Origin: Desulfacinum infernum DSM 9756
GTDB taxonomy: Bacteria > Desulfobacterota > Syntrophobacteria > Syntrophobacterales > DSM-9756
Assembly: GCF_900129305.1 (NCBI RefSeq)
Contig: NZ_FQVB01000015.1
Location: forward strand, 1-64,000
DNA: 64,000 nt
Direction: 5' to 3'
The position numbers and the translations under genes are program-made. Below the pieces are notes generated by a model, which was not told where the DNA came from, did no database searches, and saw nothing but the letters and a program-made list of their open reading frames with translations. This document shows positions 43,862 through 52,022 of this stretch, piece after piece. Every line of letters begins with the position of its first letter. Position 1 is the first letter of the stretch.

Positions 43862-44644
43862 ATGGCAACCAAGGCCCGACTGGCAGAGATTTTCGGCGGC
43901 AACCGCCACCCCAAGATCATCCTCAGCCTCACCGTGGCTTTTCTTCTCGTGCTGGAAACCCTCATCTACCTCACGGCCGCCAGCCAGGCGGGCGATCAAA
44001 GCCGCATCATCATCACCGACGCCTCCGGCGCCAAGGTGTACGAGACGACGGGAAGCACGCTCAGCAGCTACGAGAAGATGGTGTTCGAAAGCACCTTCGG
44101 TCCCTTGGAGCGCTACCGGATCCATCTCCAGACGGAATACCGCCCGTTTCCCTTTCGTGCCTGGCTTTCCGCCGCCATCGGCATCCCCATCGGCCTGGTT
44201 CTCCTGATCGCCTTCGCCGTCAAGGCCTTCTTGTCCCTCCTCTACGGGGAAGACAGCCCCCGGGCCTCCCAGGGGACCTCGGGAGCCTCCCCCGGTTCCC
44301 TCACCTCCTTTTGGCACCTTCTGAACGGAATCTCCGTTTTCCACGTGGGCGTCCTGGTGGTCGTGGGGGTCCTTCTCTTCTGGATGGTTCCCAACTTTCT
44401 GGGAGATCTGGGACGTGTCGCCGCTGGGTTCCTGGAGGAATACAGGATCCTGGTCCTCGGAGGTGCCGCTTTTTTGGCGGGCGTCTTGATTTGGGTGATC
44501 TATCTCCGTTACCGTTTATCCAAGCAGGTTCTCCAGAATCAGATGGAGATCGAAAGACTCAGGATCGAGCAAATGCGCTTACTCCCTAAGGATTCCTCCG
44601 AGCTCCTTCCTTCCCCGCAGGATGAAGCCGGCACGGACCGTTGA
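43862..44644 (+). CDS. Membrane protein of unknown function
   Basis: The 260-residue protein was not recognised. It has an N-terminal membrane segment (about 19-38, IILSLTVAFLLVLETLIYLTAA) and a periplasmic-size stretch (40-100). Further hydrophobic segments lie at about 102-123, 158-175 and 196-212. A helical, Glu/Arg/Gln-rich tail (KQVLQNQMEIERLRIEQMRL) looks like a coiled coil. ATG 43862 was chosen because the only promoter-like TTGACA would start transcription downstream of the alternative GTG at 43808. It is followed 13 bp later by another small membrane protein, probably an operon of two. Confidence 0.7.
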   Translation: MATKARLAEIFGGNRHPKIILSLTVAFLLVLETLIYLTAASQAGDQSRIIITDASGAKVYETTGSTLSSYEKMVFESTFGPLERYRIHLQTEYRPFPFRAWLSAAIGIPIGLVLLIAFAVKAFLSLLYGEDSPRASQGTSGASPGSLTSFWHLLNGISVFHVGVLVVVGVLLFWMVPNFLGDLGRVAAGFLEEYRILVLGGAAFLAGVLIWVIYLRYRLSKQVLQNQMEIERLRIEQMRLLPKDSSELLPSPQDEAGTDR

Positions 44645-44657
44645 AAGGAATCGGAAG

Positions 44658-45113
44658 ATGTTCTTCAACCGACGCAAGAAGAAAAAAGATGAGCCTGAGG
44701 AGAAGAAGCCCACCGTCAATCAGGGCATTTTCTACCTTTACGCCATCATCGGCCTGCAGGTGCTGTTCGTCTTCGGCCTGATGGCCGTCATCATCACCCT
44801 GGGCAAGGTTCTGGCCACTCCATTGTGGGTCTTCCTTTTCAGCTTGGCTGTGGGCGTCGCCGGCATCGCCTACGTCTATCGAAAGGCCAAAGCGCAGCTT
44901 CGCAAGGTCCGGGACGCCCTTAAGCACGTGGACCTTTCCGACCGAAACTACGAAATCAGCTTCATGGGCGGAGTGTTGACCATGCGGGTCGAGCACAACC
45001 CGCAGCGGCTCCTGGAGGATCGGTCCAACCCGCTGGTGGAGGCCGAGGTGGACGCGGAGCCCGTGGAAGCTGCGGCAACCCGCCCGGCCAAGGTGGTGGG
45101 CATGTCCAACTGA
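44658..45113 (+). CDS. Small membrane protein of unknown function
   Basis: The 151-residue protein was not recognised. It starts with a very basic segment (FFNRRKKKKDEPEEKKP), has two transmembrane helices (about 24-48 and 53-72), and ends in a soluble C-terminal domain of about 80 residues ending VVGMSN. Two helices with both ends inside are likely. The ATG at 44658 has a GAAAGGAATCGGAAG leader; an in-frame ATG at 44622 overlaps the preceding gene. It is the partner of the upstream membrane protein by position only. Confidence 0.65.
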   Translation: MFFNRRKKKKDEPEEKKPTVNQGIFYLYAIIGLQVLFVFGLMAVIITLGKVLATPLWVFLFSLAVGVAGIAYVYRKAKAQLRKVRDALKHVDLSDRNYEISFMGGVLTMRVEHNPQRLLEDRSNPLVEAEVDAEPVEAAATRPAKVVGMSN

Positions 45114-45470
45114 CCGGAAGCAGCACCGCGTTTCGCGCCAAGGCGCGAAGCCGCAAAAAAGAATCGGGCTTTCACACACCCCGGAATACAGGGGCAAAGA
45201 ATCTTTCGCCCCCTACATTGAACACCAAAACGACCGCTTGACACGCAGCGCAGCCCGTCAGGGCTGCGAAGAGACCCCGGACGACAGGCGGACATTCGCG
45301 CATTTCGCACGAGTCAACGAAACGGCGAGAACTCCTTTGCGCGGGGCGAAGCCCCGCGCCTAAGAAAAAGCGAAGTTTCCTGCCACCCGGGACGGCAGAG
45401 CCACCGTCTGGCAATCCTCCGCCCCCCGCTGGAACAGGACGGCATGCCCGGGACATGGGCATGCCGATCG
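45114..45470. other. Repeat-containing spacer between the small membrane protein and nadB
   Basis: The 357 bases hold no gene. They contain a hairpin TTCGCGCC-AA-GGCGCGAA (45132-45149), a GTAGGGGCG-type palindrome (45187-45215), and fragments resembling the interior of type A elements (CGCAGCCCGTCAGGGCTGCG near 45247 and GCGGGGCGAAGCCCCGC near 45341). There is no convincing terminator. Confidence 0.6.
45187..45215. repeat. GTAGGGGCG palindrome family, copy 7 (decayed)
   Basis: ACAGGGGCAAAGAATCTTTCG...CCCTAC: the outer arms and the AAAGA/TCTTT inner arms are still recognisable. Confidence 0.75.
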
Positions 45471-47150
45471 TCATTCCGTGTTGTCCAGACCCCGCGGAAC
45501 CCCCAGAAGCGGGATGCGGGGCTCCCGCCATTTGGCGATGACCGTATCCTTTTTCCAGTTGACATCGTCCTTCCGGGGATGGTCCAGGTTATAGTGGAGC
45601 CCCCGGCTTTCCTTGCGCATCAAGGCACACCGTACGATCAGTTCCGCCACCAGAGCCAGGTTCTGCAGCTCCACCAGATCCGTATTCAGGGGGATGTTGG
45701 GGAGATGCTCCCGAATCTCCATGCGGATCTGGGCGATGTGCTGGCCGGCCAGCTTGAGCCTCTTGTCGGTGCGCACGATCCCCACGTAGTTCCACATGAG
45801 CCGGCGGATCACGTCCCAGTTGTGGGCGATGAGAATCATCTCGCTCTGGTTGCCGTTTCCCGTCGGCAATTCCTTGGGCCAGCTGGGAATGTCCGGGAAA
45901 GCACGCTTTCGCCACTGCTGAATATTTTCGGTACAGTGCACCGCGCCCCGATGGGAAAAGACGGCCGCTTCCAGGAGGGAATTGCTGGCCAGGCGGTTGG
46001 CTCCGTGCAGACCTGTACAGGCGCATTCTCCGATGGCATACAGGTTGGCAATGGACGTCTGGGCCCACAGGTCCGTGACGATCCCACCGCACATGTAGTG
46101 AGCCGCAGGCACCACCGGGATAGGATCCTTGGTGATGTCGATCCCCAGGCTCAGGCACTTCTTGTAGATGTTGGGGAAGCGCTTCTTCAGGAATTCCGCG
46201 TCCCGGTGGCTGATGTCCAGATAGACGCAGTCGTCGCCCGTGCGCTTCATTTCCGTATCGATGGCGCGGGCCACCACGTCCCGGAAGGCCAAGTCCCTGA
46301 GAGGGTGGTACTTTTCCATGAAGGCGTTCCCGCGCTTGTCGATGAGACGCCCGCCTTCGCCCCGCACCGCTTCCGAAATCAGAAAATTCTTGGCGTGCGG
46401 GTGGTACAAGCAGGTGGGATGGAACTGGACGAATTCCAGATTGGCCAGTCGGGCCCCGGCCCGATAGGCCATGGCCAGACCGTCTCCTGTGGCCACGTCG
46501 GGGTTGCTGGTGTACAGGTACACCTTCCCGGCCCCTCCGGTGCACAGCAGGGTGGCGTGGGCCGCAAAGGTGTGCACCATGCCGCTTTCCGTGTCCAGCA
46601 CATAAGCCCCCCAGCAGTACTGGTGCTGCTCCACCGGAACGGAGCCCACCCGGATGGCGTCGTGCTGGATGATGAGATCCAACGCCAGGTGGTTTTCGAA
46701 AATGGACACGTTGGGATGGGACTCCACCGCCTCGATCAGAACCCGCTCGATGGCCTGCCCCGTCATGTCTTCGGCGTGGACGATCCGGTTGCGGCTGTGG
46801 CCGCCCTCACGCCCCAGATCAAACGGGCAGGCCTGGGAGCGCCCGGGCGAAAACGGCACGCCCACCTGGGCCAGCTCGTGGATCCGCTCGGGAGCCGAAC
46901 GCACCACCAGCTCCACCACCTCGGGCTTGCACAGGCCGTCGCCCGCCGTCAGGGTGTCCTCGATGTGCAACTGGAAAGAATCGTCGGGTCCCAGGGCCGA
47001 TGCGATCCCCCCCTGGGCGTAGTTGGTGCTCGTCTCCAGCTTGTCCTTCTTGGTCACGATGGCCACCGTGGCGTGCTTGGCCACTTTGAGAGCGAAGGTC
47101 AGTCCGGCGATGCCGCTTCCGATGACGAGAAAATCGAAACGATGCTCCAT
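45471..47150 (-). CDS. nadB: L-aspartate oxidase
   Basis: The 559-residue flavoenzyme has the FAD motif DFLVIGSGIAGLTFALKVA at residues 6-24, then NYAQGGIASAL, the FAD-binding EGGHSRNRIVHAEDMTG, FVQFHPTCLYHP, SEAVRGEGG and CTGLHGANRLASNSLLE. It oxidises aspartate to iminoaspartate (with fumarate or O2 as acceptor), the first step of NAD synthesis. Its length and motifs separate it from succinate dehydrogenase flavoproteins. ATG 47150 has GGCGGAG 6 bp upstream; a longer in-frame start was rejected. nadA and nadC are not adjacent. Confidence 0.93.
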   Translation of the reverse strand: MEHRFDFLVIGSGIAGLTFALKVAKHATVAIVTKKDKLETSTNYAQGGIASALGPDDSFQLHIEDTLTAGDGLCKPEVVELVVRSAPERIHELAQVGVPFSPGRSQACPFDLGREGGHSRNRIVHAEDMTGQAIERVLIEAVESHPNVSIFENHLALDLIIQHDAIRVGSVPVEQHQYCWGAYVLDTESGMVHTFAAHATLLCTGGAGKVYLYTSNPDVATGDGLAMAYRAGARLANLEFVQFHPTCLYHPHAKNFLISEAVRGEGGRLIDKRGNAFMEKYHPLRDLAFRDVVARAIDTEMKRTGDDCVYLDISHRDAEFLKKRFPNIYKKCLSLGIDITKDPIPVVPAAHYMCGGIVTDLWAQTSIANLYAIGECACTGLHGANRLASNSLLEAAVFSHRGAVHCTENIQQWRKRAFPDIPSWPKELPTGNGNQSEMILIAHNWDVIRRLMWNYVGIVRTDKRLKLAGQHIAQIRMEIREHLPNIPLNTDLVELQNLALVAELIVRCALMRKESRGLHYNLDHPRKDDVNWKKDTVIAKWREPRIPLLGVPRGLDNTE

Positions 47151-47304
47151 GAATCTCCGCCTTTCCCTGTGAAAAGTCCCGACAAAGCTCCATCCGCGCG
47201 CCCTGCTTGACACGGTGGACTCTATTCGATTACAGGTCTGCTGTAAAGTATTGGAAGCTCAACGAAAATATGGTAACGCCGACAAACGGAAAGCGAAAGG
47301 GTTT

Positions 47305-47991
47305 ATGAACGATTCCGCACCCCTGCAGACGCCCCACCGGACCGAGCCCATCTTCGAACCCGGCAGCCCCAGGGTGGTGGTCTTCGACTGCGACGGAGTT
47401 CTCTTCGACTCCCGGGAAGCCAACGTCCAGTTCTACAACCACATCCTGACCCGGTTCGGCCGTCCCGGAGTGCGACGGGAGCAGCAGGATTTCATCCATA
47501 TGCATTCGGCTCGCGAATCCCTGGAATACCTGTTGGGCTCGGGCCCCGAGCTGGAGGAGGCCTGGCGGTACTGCCAGAGTATCGATTTTCGGATCTTCAA
47601 CAAGTATCTCCGAAAGGAACCCCACTTGGAGGAGCTTCTCGCCTTTCTCAAGCCGCGATGCCGGATCGCCCTGGCCACCAACCGGACGGTTTCCACGCCC
47701 CAGCTCCTGGAATCCTTCGGTCTGAGGGACTACTTCGATCTGGTGATCACGGCCGCCGACGTGAGCCGGCCCAAGCCGCACCCTGAATCCATGGAAAAGA
47801 TCCTGCAGGCTTTCAGCGTGCCTCCGCGACAGGTGCTCTTCATCGGCGATTCCCAGGTGGATGCCCTCCTGGCCGAGAACACGGGGGTGATCTTCGCCGC
47901 CTACAAGAACCCCGAACTCACGGCGGACATCCATGCGGACTCCTTCCGCGACATCCAACAATGGCTTGCCTCGTCCCTGGGGGACCACTGA
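47305..47991 (+). CDS. HAD-family phosphatase (phosphoglycolate-phosphatase-like)
   Basis: The 228 residues have HAD motifs VVVFDCDGVLFDS (motif I), ALATNRT (II), RPKPHPE (III) and LFIGDSQVDAL (IV), with a helical cap at about 45-110. It would hydrolyse a small phosphate ester; phosphoglycolate phosphatase is the usual name, but the substrate is unproven. It is divergent from nadB and overlaps the start of the TraB-like gene. CGAAAGGG precedes the ATG. Confidence 0.87.
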   Translation: MNDSAPLQTPHRTEPIFEPGSPRVVVFDCDGVLFDSREANVQFYNHILTRFGRPGVRREQQDFIHMHSARESLEYLLGSGPELEEAWRYCQSIDFRIFNKYLRKEPHLEELLAFLKPRCRIALATNRTVSTPQLLESFGLRDYFDLVITAADVSRPKPHPESMEKILQAFSVPPRQVLFIGDSQVDALLAENTGVIFAAYKNPELTADIHADSFRDIQQWLASSLGDH

Positions 47992-48724
47992 AGCGCCGTC
48001 CCGTGCCCGGGTCATCCTGCTGGGCGCCTGTCATGGGGATCCCAGAGGGTACCGGCGCACCGCCGAGATCCTTCAGGCGCTCAACCCGGACGTGGTGGCC
48101 GTGGAAGTCAGCCCCTTCGCCTTGTGGTTTCGCAGGCACCATCGCCGCTTCCTCATGGACCGGCTTCGAAGGAGCATCGCCGTGGCATCGCGGCGACTTG
48201 GCATCCCCCCGGCCCAGGCCTACGGACATCCCCGGGTGCGCCGTCTTTTCATCCAGATCGCCCCGCCCTACGAATGGCGGGCCGCCCGGGCCCACCGCGC
48301 CGCCTTCGGAACGCCCTGCTATCCGGTGGACAGTTCCACATTCAGCCGGGCCTTGATTTCCCACTGGCCGGAACTATTGTCGCCGGACAACGTGACCGTC
48401 CTTCTCTCCCTGCCTTCCGATGAAACCCCTTCGGCTGATGCGGAATACCGCCGGGCGGCCTGGACGCTGAGCATGGGTCGATCCCTCCCCTTCTCGCCAC
48501 CCGCCTCTCACGCCGCCCCCCTCTTTGAAGAACGCGAGCCGCATCTGGAGACCCAAGTGCGTGCCATCCTGCGGGCCCTGAAGCCTGCGCGCCTGGTCTA
48601 CCTGGGCGGCTGGGAACATCTCCTCCCCGGCGCTTCGTCGCCCTCCCTCGCCCAGCGACTCCGGGACCTGCAGCCGACCCGTCTCCTTCTGGATGGAACC
48701 GTGGCGGGGGCGGTGGATGAGTGA
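47933..48724 (+). CDS. Putative TraB/GumN-like protein
   Basis: The 263-residue protein is only loosely recognised. RVILLGACHGDPRGYRRTAEILQALNPDVVAVEVSPFALWFRRHHRRFL resembles the N-terminal beta-strand/histidine/glutamate pattern of the TraB/PrgY-ChaN-like families, which may act as metal-dependent hydrolases. The C-terminal motif LVYLGGWEHLL fits the second conserved block. The start is uncertain: ATG 47933 and TTG 47966 are in frame and both overlap the end of the HAD gene in another frame, so the two genes are probably coupled. The function is unknown. Confidence 0.6.
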   Translation: MRTPSATSNNGLPRPWGTTEAPSRARVILLGACHGDPRGYRRTAEILQALNPDVVAVEVSPFALWFRRHHRRFLMDRLRRSIAVASRRLGIPPAQAYGHPRVRRLFIQIAPPYEWRAARAHRAAFGTPCYPVDSSTFSRALISHWPELLSPDNVTVLLSLPSDETPSADAEYRRAAWTLSMGRSLPFSPPASHAAPLFEEREPHLETQVRAILRALKPARLVYLGGWEHLLPGASSPSLAQRLRDLQPTRLLLDGTVAGAVDE

Positions 48725-48822
48725 TGAGTGATGAGTGATGAGTGATGGGTGATGGGTGATGGGTGATGGGTGGGGTAGAGGGATATGGGGTACGGGGTAT
48801 GGGGTGCGGGGTGCTGTTGAAG
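48722..48822. repeat. Heptanucleotide repeat tract
   Basis: Directly after the TraB-like stop, degenerate 7-bp units run in series: GTGATGA (three times), GTGATGG (three or four times), then TATGGGG, TACGGGG, TATGGGG, TGCGGGG. The tract is G-rich on the top strand. It is unlike a coding sequence and resembles cyanobacterial STRR heptamer tracts in unit length only. Confidence 0.85.
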
Positions 48823-49047
48823 GTTCGGTCGGGGGCTTGGCCGGGCGGCCGATGACCCGCACCGGGCCCTCCCCCTTTTCAAACGGGGGCCGGGGAGGAT
48901 TCCTTTCCACGCACGACGGGCTGGGAACGATGGTCCGAGGAATGGCGTTGAATTGCCCCCCCGTTTCTGATATCCTTCGCCACGCTTCGGGTGGGGAGTG
49001 GTAAACTCCTTCCCCGGGCATGGATCGTCAAGGAGGATCATCTTTCG
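48823..49047. other. Leader region of the SRP RNA
   Basis: There is no gene here. TTGAAT (48948-48953), a 17-bp spacer and TATCCT (48971-48976) form a possible promoter for the SRP RNA, which would then need trimming of about 65 nt at its 5' end. Confidence 0.45.
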
Positions 49048-49325
49048 CCCTTGGTCGTGCTAGGCGGGGAGCTAGCGGTTCCCTGAACCCGAAATCCGCT
49101 CAGCGGGGCTGAATCCCCCTTCGAGGGCTCGTGCCAGGACGATCCGTTTCGCTCTGCGGCGTCGGTCGGACACCGCGCAACAGACGGATGTGAACCCCGT
49201 CAGGTCCGGAAGGAAGCAGCGGTAAGCATTGCGGTCTGTGTCGTGGTTTACTCTGGCCAAGACCCGCAGGGATGGCGGATCGACACCGGCCGGTTCGACA
49301 AGGGGTGCACGGCCAAGGGTCTTTT
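49048..49325 (+). ncRNA. ffs: Signal recognition particle RNA, large bacterial form
   Basis: The diagnostic domain IV sequence GGTCCGGAAGGAAGCAGC lies at 49203-49220. The 5' end CCCTTGGTCGTGC pairs with GCACGGCCAAGGG at 49307-49319 (one G-U), closing a molecule of about 272 nt. The 5' part (GCTAGGCGGGGAGCTAGCGGTTCCCTG..) is consistent with an Alu-type domain, so this is the long 6S-like form rather than the 4.5S form of enterobacteria. TCTTTTG follows the closing stem. With Ffh and FtsY it targets membrane proteins. Confidence 0.92.
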
Positions 49326-49340
49326 GTTGCCCCTGCCCGG

Positions 49341-49787
49341 TCAAAGCATCTTTTCCTCGTCCAACGTGTGTTCCACGATATTGTAATGCTCGGCAAAGAC
49401 GGGCCCGCGCCCCTTGAACATGCTCACGTGGGTCAGGATATATTCGGCCGCTTCCCGCCTTTTTTGTTCCGATAACGAGTTGAAATAGCGAAACATCTCC
49501 TCGTCACTCGGGGCCGCTTCCATGTGTCTCCAGACCTCTTCCGGCGTCACGTCCTCTTCTCCCTTCGCTTGGGTCTCCAGCTCCCGCAAGGCCGCGGCTG
49601 CCTTCTCCACCAGCCGGTCCGCTTCACGCTTCAAAGAATCCACCAGGCGGGAAAGATCCTCCACGCTGTTGCAAACGGCCAGCACCGCCCCCTCTTCCAT
49701 CCCTTCCGCCGACACCCGCACCTCCAGGCTCGGCCCCGATGCATTCGGACCGGCCTCCCGAACCTTCAAATCAAGATACTTGCCCAT
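49341..49787 (-). CDS. Hypothetical protein
   Basis: The 148-residue soluble, acidic protein was not recognised. It has an N-terminal beta-rich part (KYLDLKVREAGPNASGPSLEVRVSAEG), a central helix with heptads likely to form a coiled coil (SVEDLSRLVDSLKREADRLVEKAAAALRELE), and a helical C-terminus (EMFRYFNSLSEQKRREAAEYILTHVSMFKGRGPVFAEHYN). GAAAGG lies before the ATG. It is convergent with the SRP RNA gene and upstream of nothing on its strand. Confidence 0.7.
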   Translation of the reverse strand: MGKYLDLKVREAGPNASGPSLEVRVSAEGMEEGAVLAVCNSVEDLSRLVDSLKREADRLVEKAAAALRELETQAKGEEDVTPEEVWRHMEAAPSDEEMFRYFNSLSEQKRREAAEYILTHVSMFKGRGPVFAEHYNIVEHTLDEEKML

Positions 49788-49884
49788 GGATTCACCTTTC
49801 TCTACGCACGCAGTGACCCGCTGTTCGCATCAATGGTCTAAAGCTAACGCCCGCCCCGCCCAAAAACAACGGGGCAGGGCCCAT

Positions 49885-49962
49885 CCTCAATTTCCCCCCC
49901 GCCCCCCAAACCCCATACCCCTGACTCCTCACTCCTCACTCCTCACTCCTCACTCCTCACTT
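49885..49962. repeat. C-rich heptanucleotide repeat tract
   Basis: CTCCTCA heptamers are repeated about five times (49924-49961), preceded by C-rich units such as ACCCCAT and ACCCCTG. It is the reverse-complement counterpart of the G-rich tract at 48722-48822, 1.1 kb away on the other side of the SRP RNA. Confidence 0.82.
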
Positions 49963-49966
49963 CAAA

Positions 49967-50008
49967 ACAAAAAGGGGTTGCGACCTTACGATCGCAACCC
50001 CTTTTCTT
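49967..50008 (-). terminator. Terminator of tRNA-Val
   Basis: AAAGGGGTTGCGA and TCGCAACCCCTTT form a perfect 13-bp stem around CCTTACGA. Read on the minus strand it ends in TTTTTGTTTTG. Confidence 0.9.
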
Positions 50009-50010
50009 TC

Positions 50011-50086
50011 TGGTGGGCGGGGGGGGATTCGAACCCTCGACTTCCACCGTGTGAGGATGGCACTCTCACCGCTGAGTTACCCGCCC
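50011..50086 (-). tRNA. tRNA-Val (anticodon CAC)
   Basis: 76 nt including encoded CCA. The acceptor stem GGGCGGG/CCCGCCC, D-stem ACTC/GAGT, anticodon stem CCATC/GGTGG with loop CTCACAC (anticodon CAC, reading GTG) and T-loop TTCGAAT are all present. The T-stem has one A-C mismatch. It has its own promoter and terminator. Confidence 0.95.
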
Positions 50087-50098
50087 GAAACGTTGAGC

Positions 50099-50127
50099 CT
50101 TATACAACAAGGCTCCGTTCATTGCAA
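50099..50127 (-). promoter_or_regulatory. Promoter of tRNA-Val
   Basis: On the minus strand TTGCAA (50127-50122), a 17-bp spacer and TATAAG (50104-50099) stand 12 bp upstream of the tRNA 5' end. The promoter overlaps the last codons of the TPR gene. Confidence 0.7.
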
Positions 50128-52010
50128 TAGAAAAAGCCGGTTTTCTTGCTGCCCAAAAGCAGGAGCTTGAGACGCAGGTAGTCCTGCTTGGCTTCCTCAT
50201 CACCCGGTGATACGTCCAGGATTCGCTTCGTCTTTTCCAGCGCCTCTTCGTATTGGCCCAGGCTTTCGTGGATCCGCGCCGCCTGCCTCAGGTACTTGAC
50301 CTCCTTGGGCAGGAGGCGGCTGAGCTTTTCCAGGCTGCGAAGGGCCTTCTTCTGGTCGCCCTTCTTGAGGGCCCCGTAGAGCACGTACTGGTGGAAGGCA
50401 GCCACCTGCGGGTGCTGTTGCGCGGCCTTTTCGAAGATCTCCACGATGGCGTCGTAGTTCTTGGCCTGGTCGTAGAGAACGAACAGGGTATCGTAAAGGG
50501 AGAGATTGTCCTTGTCCAGCTCGATCAGACGCCGGAGTATCCGCACCTGCCCCTCTGCATCCTTTCGTTTCTGGTATAGGGCCAGGAGATAACGCAGGGG
50601 CTCGGGATTGGCCGGCTCCAGCTTCGCTGCCTTCTCGAAGGCCTCTTCCGCCTTCTCCCATTGCTCCAGCTCGTAGCTGAGGAGCGCTCGGTTGAAGTGC
50701 ACCACGGCGTTTCCCGGTTCCAGGGCGGAGAGCATTTCGTAGGCCTTCAGCTGTTCCTTCCTGTCCCCCGCCTTGTCCAGGAGCGCCACCAGGCGGACCA
50801 AAGCCGTCTTCTGCTTGGGGTTCTTTTCAATCACCTGCTGGTAGATCGTCCTCGCCTTGTCCCTCTCTCCCAGCCTTTCATACAGAGCGGCCAGTTTCAT
50901 CCGGTTGGCCTCATCGGTGGGATTGGCCTGCAGGTACTTTTCCAGGTCCGCGGCCGCCGAACGCAGATCCCCCGTCTTCGCCTTCACCACCGACAGATTG
51001 TAGTGGATGTTGGGATCCTGCACGCCCGCCTTGAGGGCCGACTCATAGGCCGAGGCCGCCTCCCCCCAACGTTTCTGCCGGGAAGCCAGTTCCGCGCGCA
51101 CCAGGTGCCAGGGTCCCCGGTACCGGGCGGGCACCTCCTGCAGGTTTTTCTCCAGGAAGACCAAGGCGTTCTTGGGCGAAAGGTTCTTGTTCAGATAGGT
51201 CAGAAGAGATTCAAAGACGGCCGGATCGTCGGTGAGGCGCAAGAGCTCCAGGTAAGTCTTCAGGACTGCGTCGTGTTTCTTCTGTTTCTTGTAAACATCC
51301 ACCAGGCGCTCCAGAACGGGCCTGGAGCGGCCCATCTGGAGGATCTCCCCGTAGAGCTTTTCGGCTTCCGCCAGGCGGCCCTGCTCGGCATAAAGGGAAG
51401 CCAGCTGGGTCCTCGCCAATGCATTCCCGGGATCCTCCGCCAGCGCCTGCTCCAGGTAGCGGGCCTTCTCGTCGGGGCTCCCGGCCGAAGCAGCCTTTTG
51501 CAGCCAGTCCTTGGCTCCCAGTTTCGCCGTAAAACAAACGGATCCCAGCTCCCGGTCGAACCACCGCACCCGGAGAGGCACGGTCACCGGCGATTCGAAT
51601 TCTTCAGCCGGCAGAAGCTCCTTCAGGGTCAGGGAGGCGTCCGGACCTTCCGGCCACGGCTGTTCCCCCGCGGCAAGCTTCAGACCCCAGCGGATCCAAC
51701 CGTCCGTTTCCACCCGAACGACCTTCAGGCGGTCCTGGGGATGGACGGTGCGCTCGGCTCCGGCCGGCAGGCGCTCCCGTTTTCCGTTGATCTCCACCTG
51801 GAGGCTCACAAGGGTGTGGGGCACCGGAAGATGCTGCAGAACCCTGTCGGTCAGCTGTGGAGTTTCCTGGAACCAAAAGACCCCGGCCGCCACCAGTCCC
51901 ACAAGAAGGACCCACTTGAAAAAGGTCTTCGCCCGACTTTCTCTTCGCCTGGGTCGAAAGAGCGAGGTTTCGTAGTCTTTCACGTACCGCCTCCGGCGCC
52001 GGCCCCACAT
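50100..52010 (-). CDS. Membrane-anchored TPR-repeat protein
   Basis: The 636 residues have a very basic N-terminus (GRRRRRYVKDYETSLFRPRRRESR) and one transmembrane segment at about 32-48 (WVLLVGLVAAGVFWFQE). A beta-rich region (about 65-175) follows, then about 12 tetratricopeptide-like repeats to residue 620 (for example AEKLYGEILQMGRSRPVLERLVDVYKKQKKHDAVLKTYLELLRL). TPRs form protein-binding superhelices, so it is probably a periplasmic assembly or scaffolding factor; the partner is unknown. It is the last coding gene of the pycB-to-TPR run; it starts 12 bp after the rluB stop. Confidence 0.82.
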   Translation of the reverse strand: MWGRRRRRYVKDYETSLFRPRRRESRAKTFFKWVLLVGLVAAGVFWFQETPQLTDRVLQHLPVPHTLVSLQVEINGKRERLPAGAERTVHPQDRLKVVRVETDGWIRWGLKLAAGEQPWPEGPDASLTLKELLPAEEFESPVTVPLRVRWFDRELGSVCFTAKLGAKDWLQKAASAGSPDEKARYLEQALAEDPGNALARTQLASLYAEQGRLAEAEKLYGEILQMGRSRPVLERLVDVYKKQKKHDAVLKTYLELLRLTDDPAVFESLLTYLNKNLSPKNALVFLEKNLQEVPARYRGPWHLVRAELASRQKRWGEAASAYESALKAGVQDPNIHYNLSVVKAKTGDLRSAAADLEKYLQANPTDEANRMKLAALYERLGERDKARTIYQQVIEKNPKQKTALVRLVALLDKAGDRKEQLKAYEMLSALEPGNAVVHFNRALLSYELEQWEKAEEAFEKAAKLEPANPEPLRYLLALYQKRKDAEGQVRILRRLIELDKDNLSLYDTLFVLYDQAKNYDAIVEIFEKAAQQHPQVAAFHQYVLYGALKKGDQKKALRSLEKLSRLLPKEVKYLRQAARIHESLGQYEEALEKTKRILDVSPGDEEAKQDYLRLKLLLLGSKKTGFFYCNERSLVV

Positions 52011-52022
52011 GGTTCAGGCCCC

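Noticed and set aside
45132-45149. Terminator after the small membrane protein
   Set aside because: The hairpin TTCGCGCC-AA-GGCGCGAA is followed by GCCGCAAAAAA, not a T run on the coding strand.
47207-47235. Promoter for the HAD phosphatase at 47305
   Set aside because: TTGACA is present, but no acceptable -10 lies 16-18 bp downstream.
48722-48822. CRISPR array
   Set aside because: Units are 7 bp with no spacers; no cas genes are in the window.
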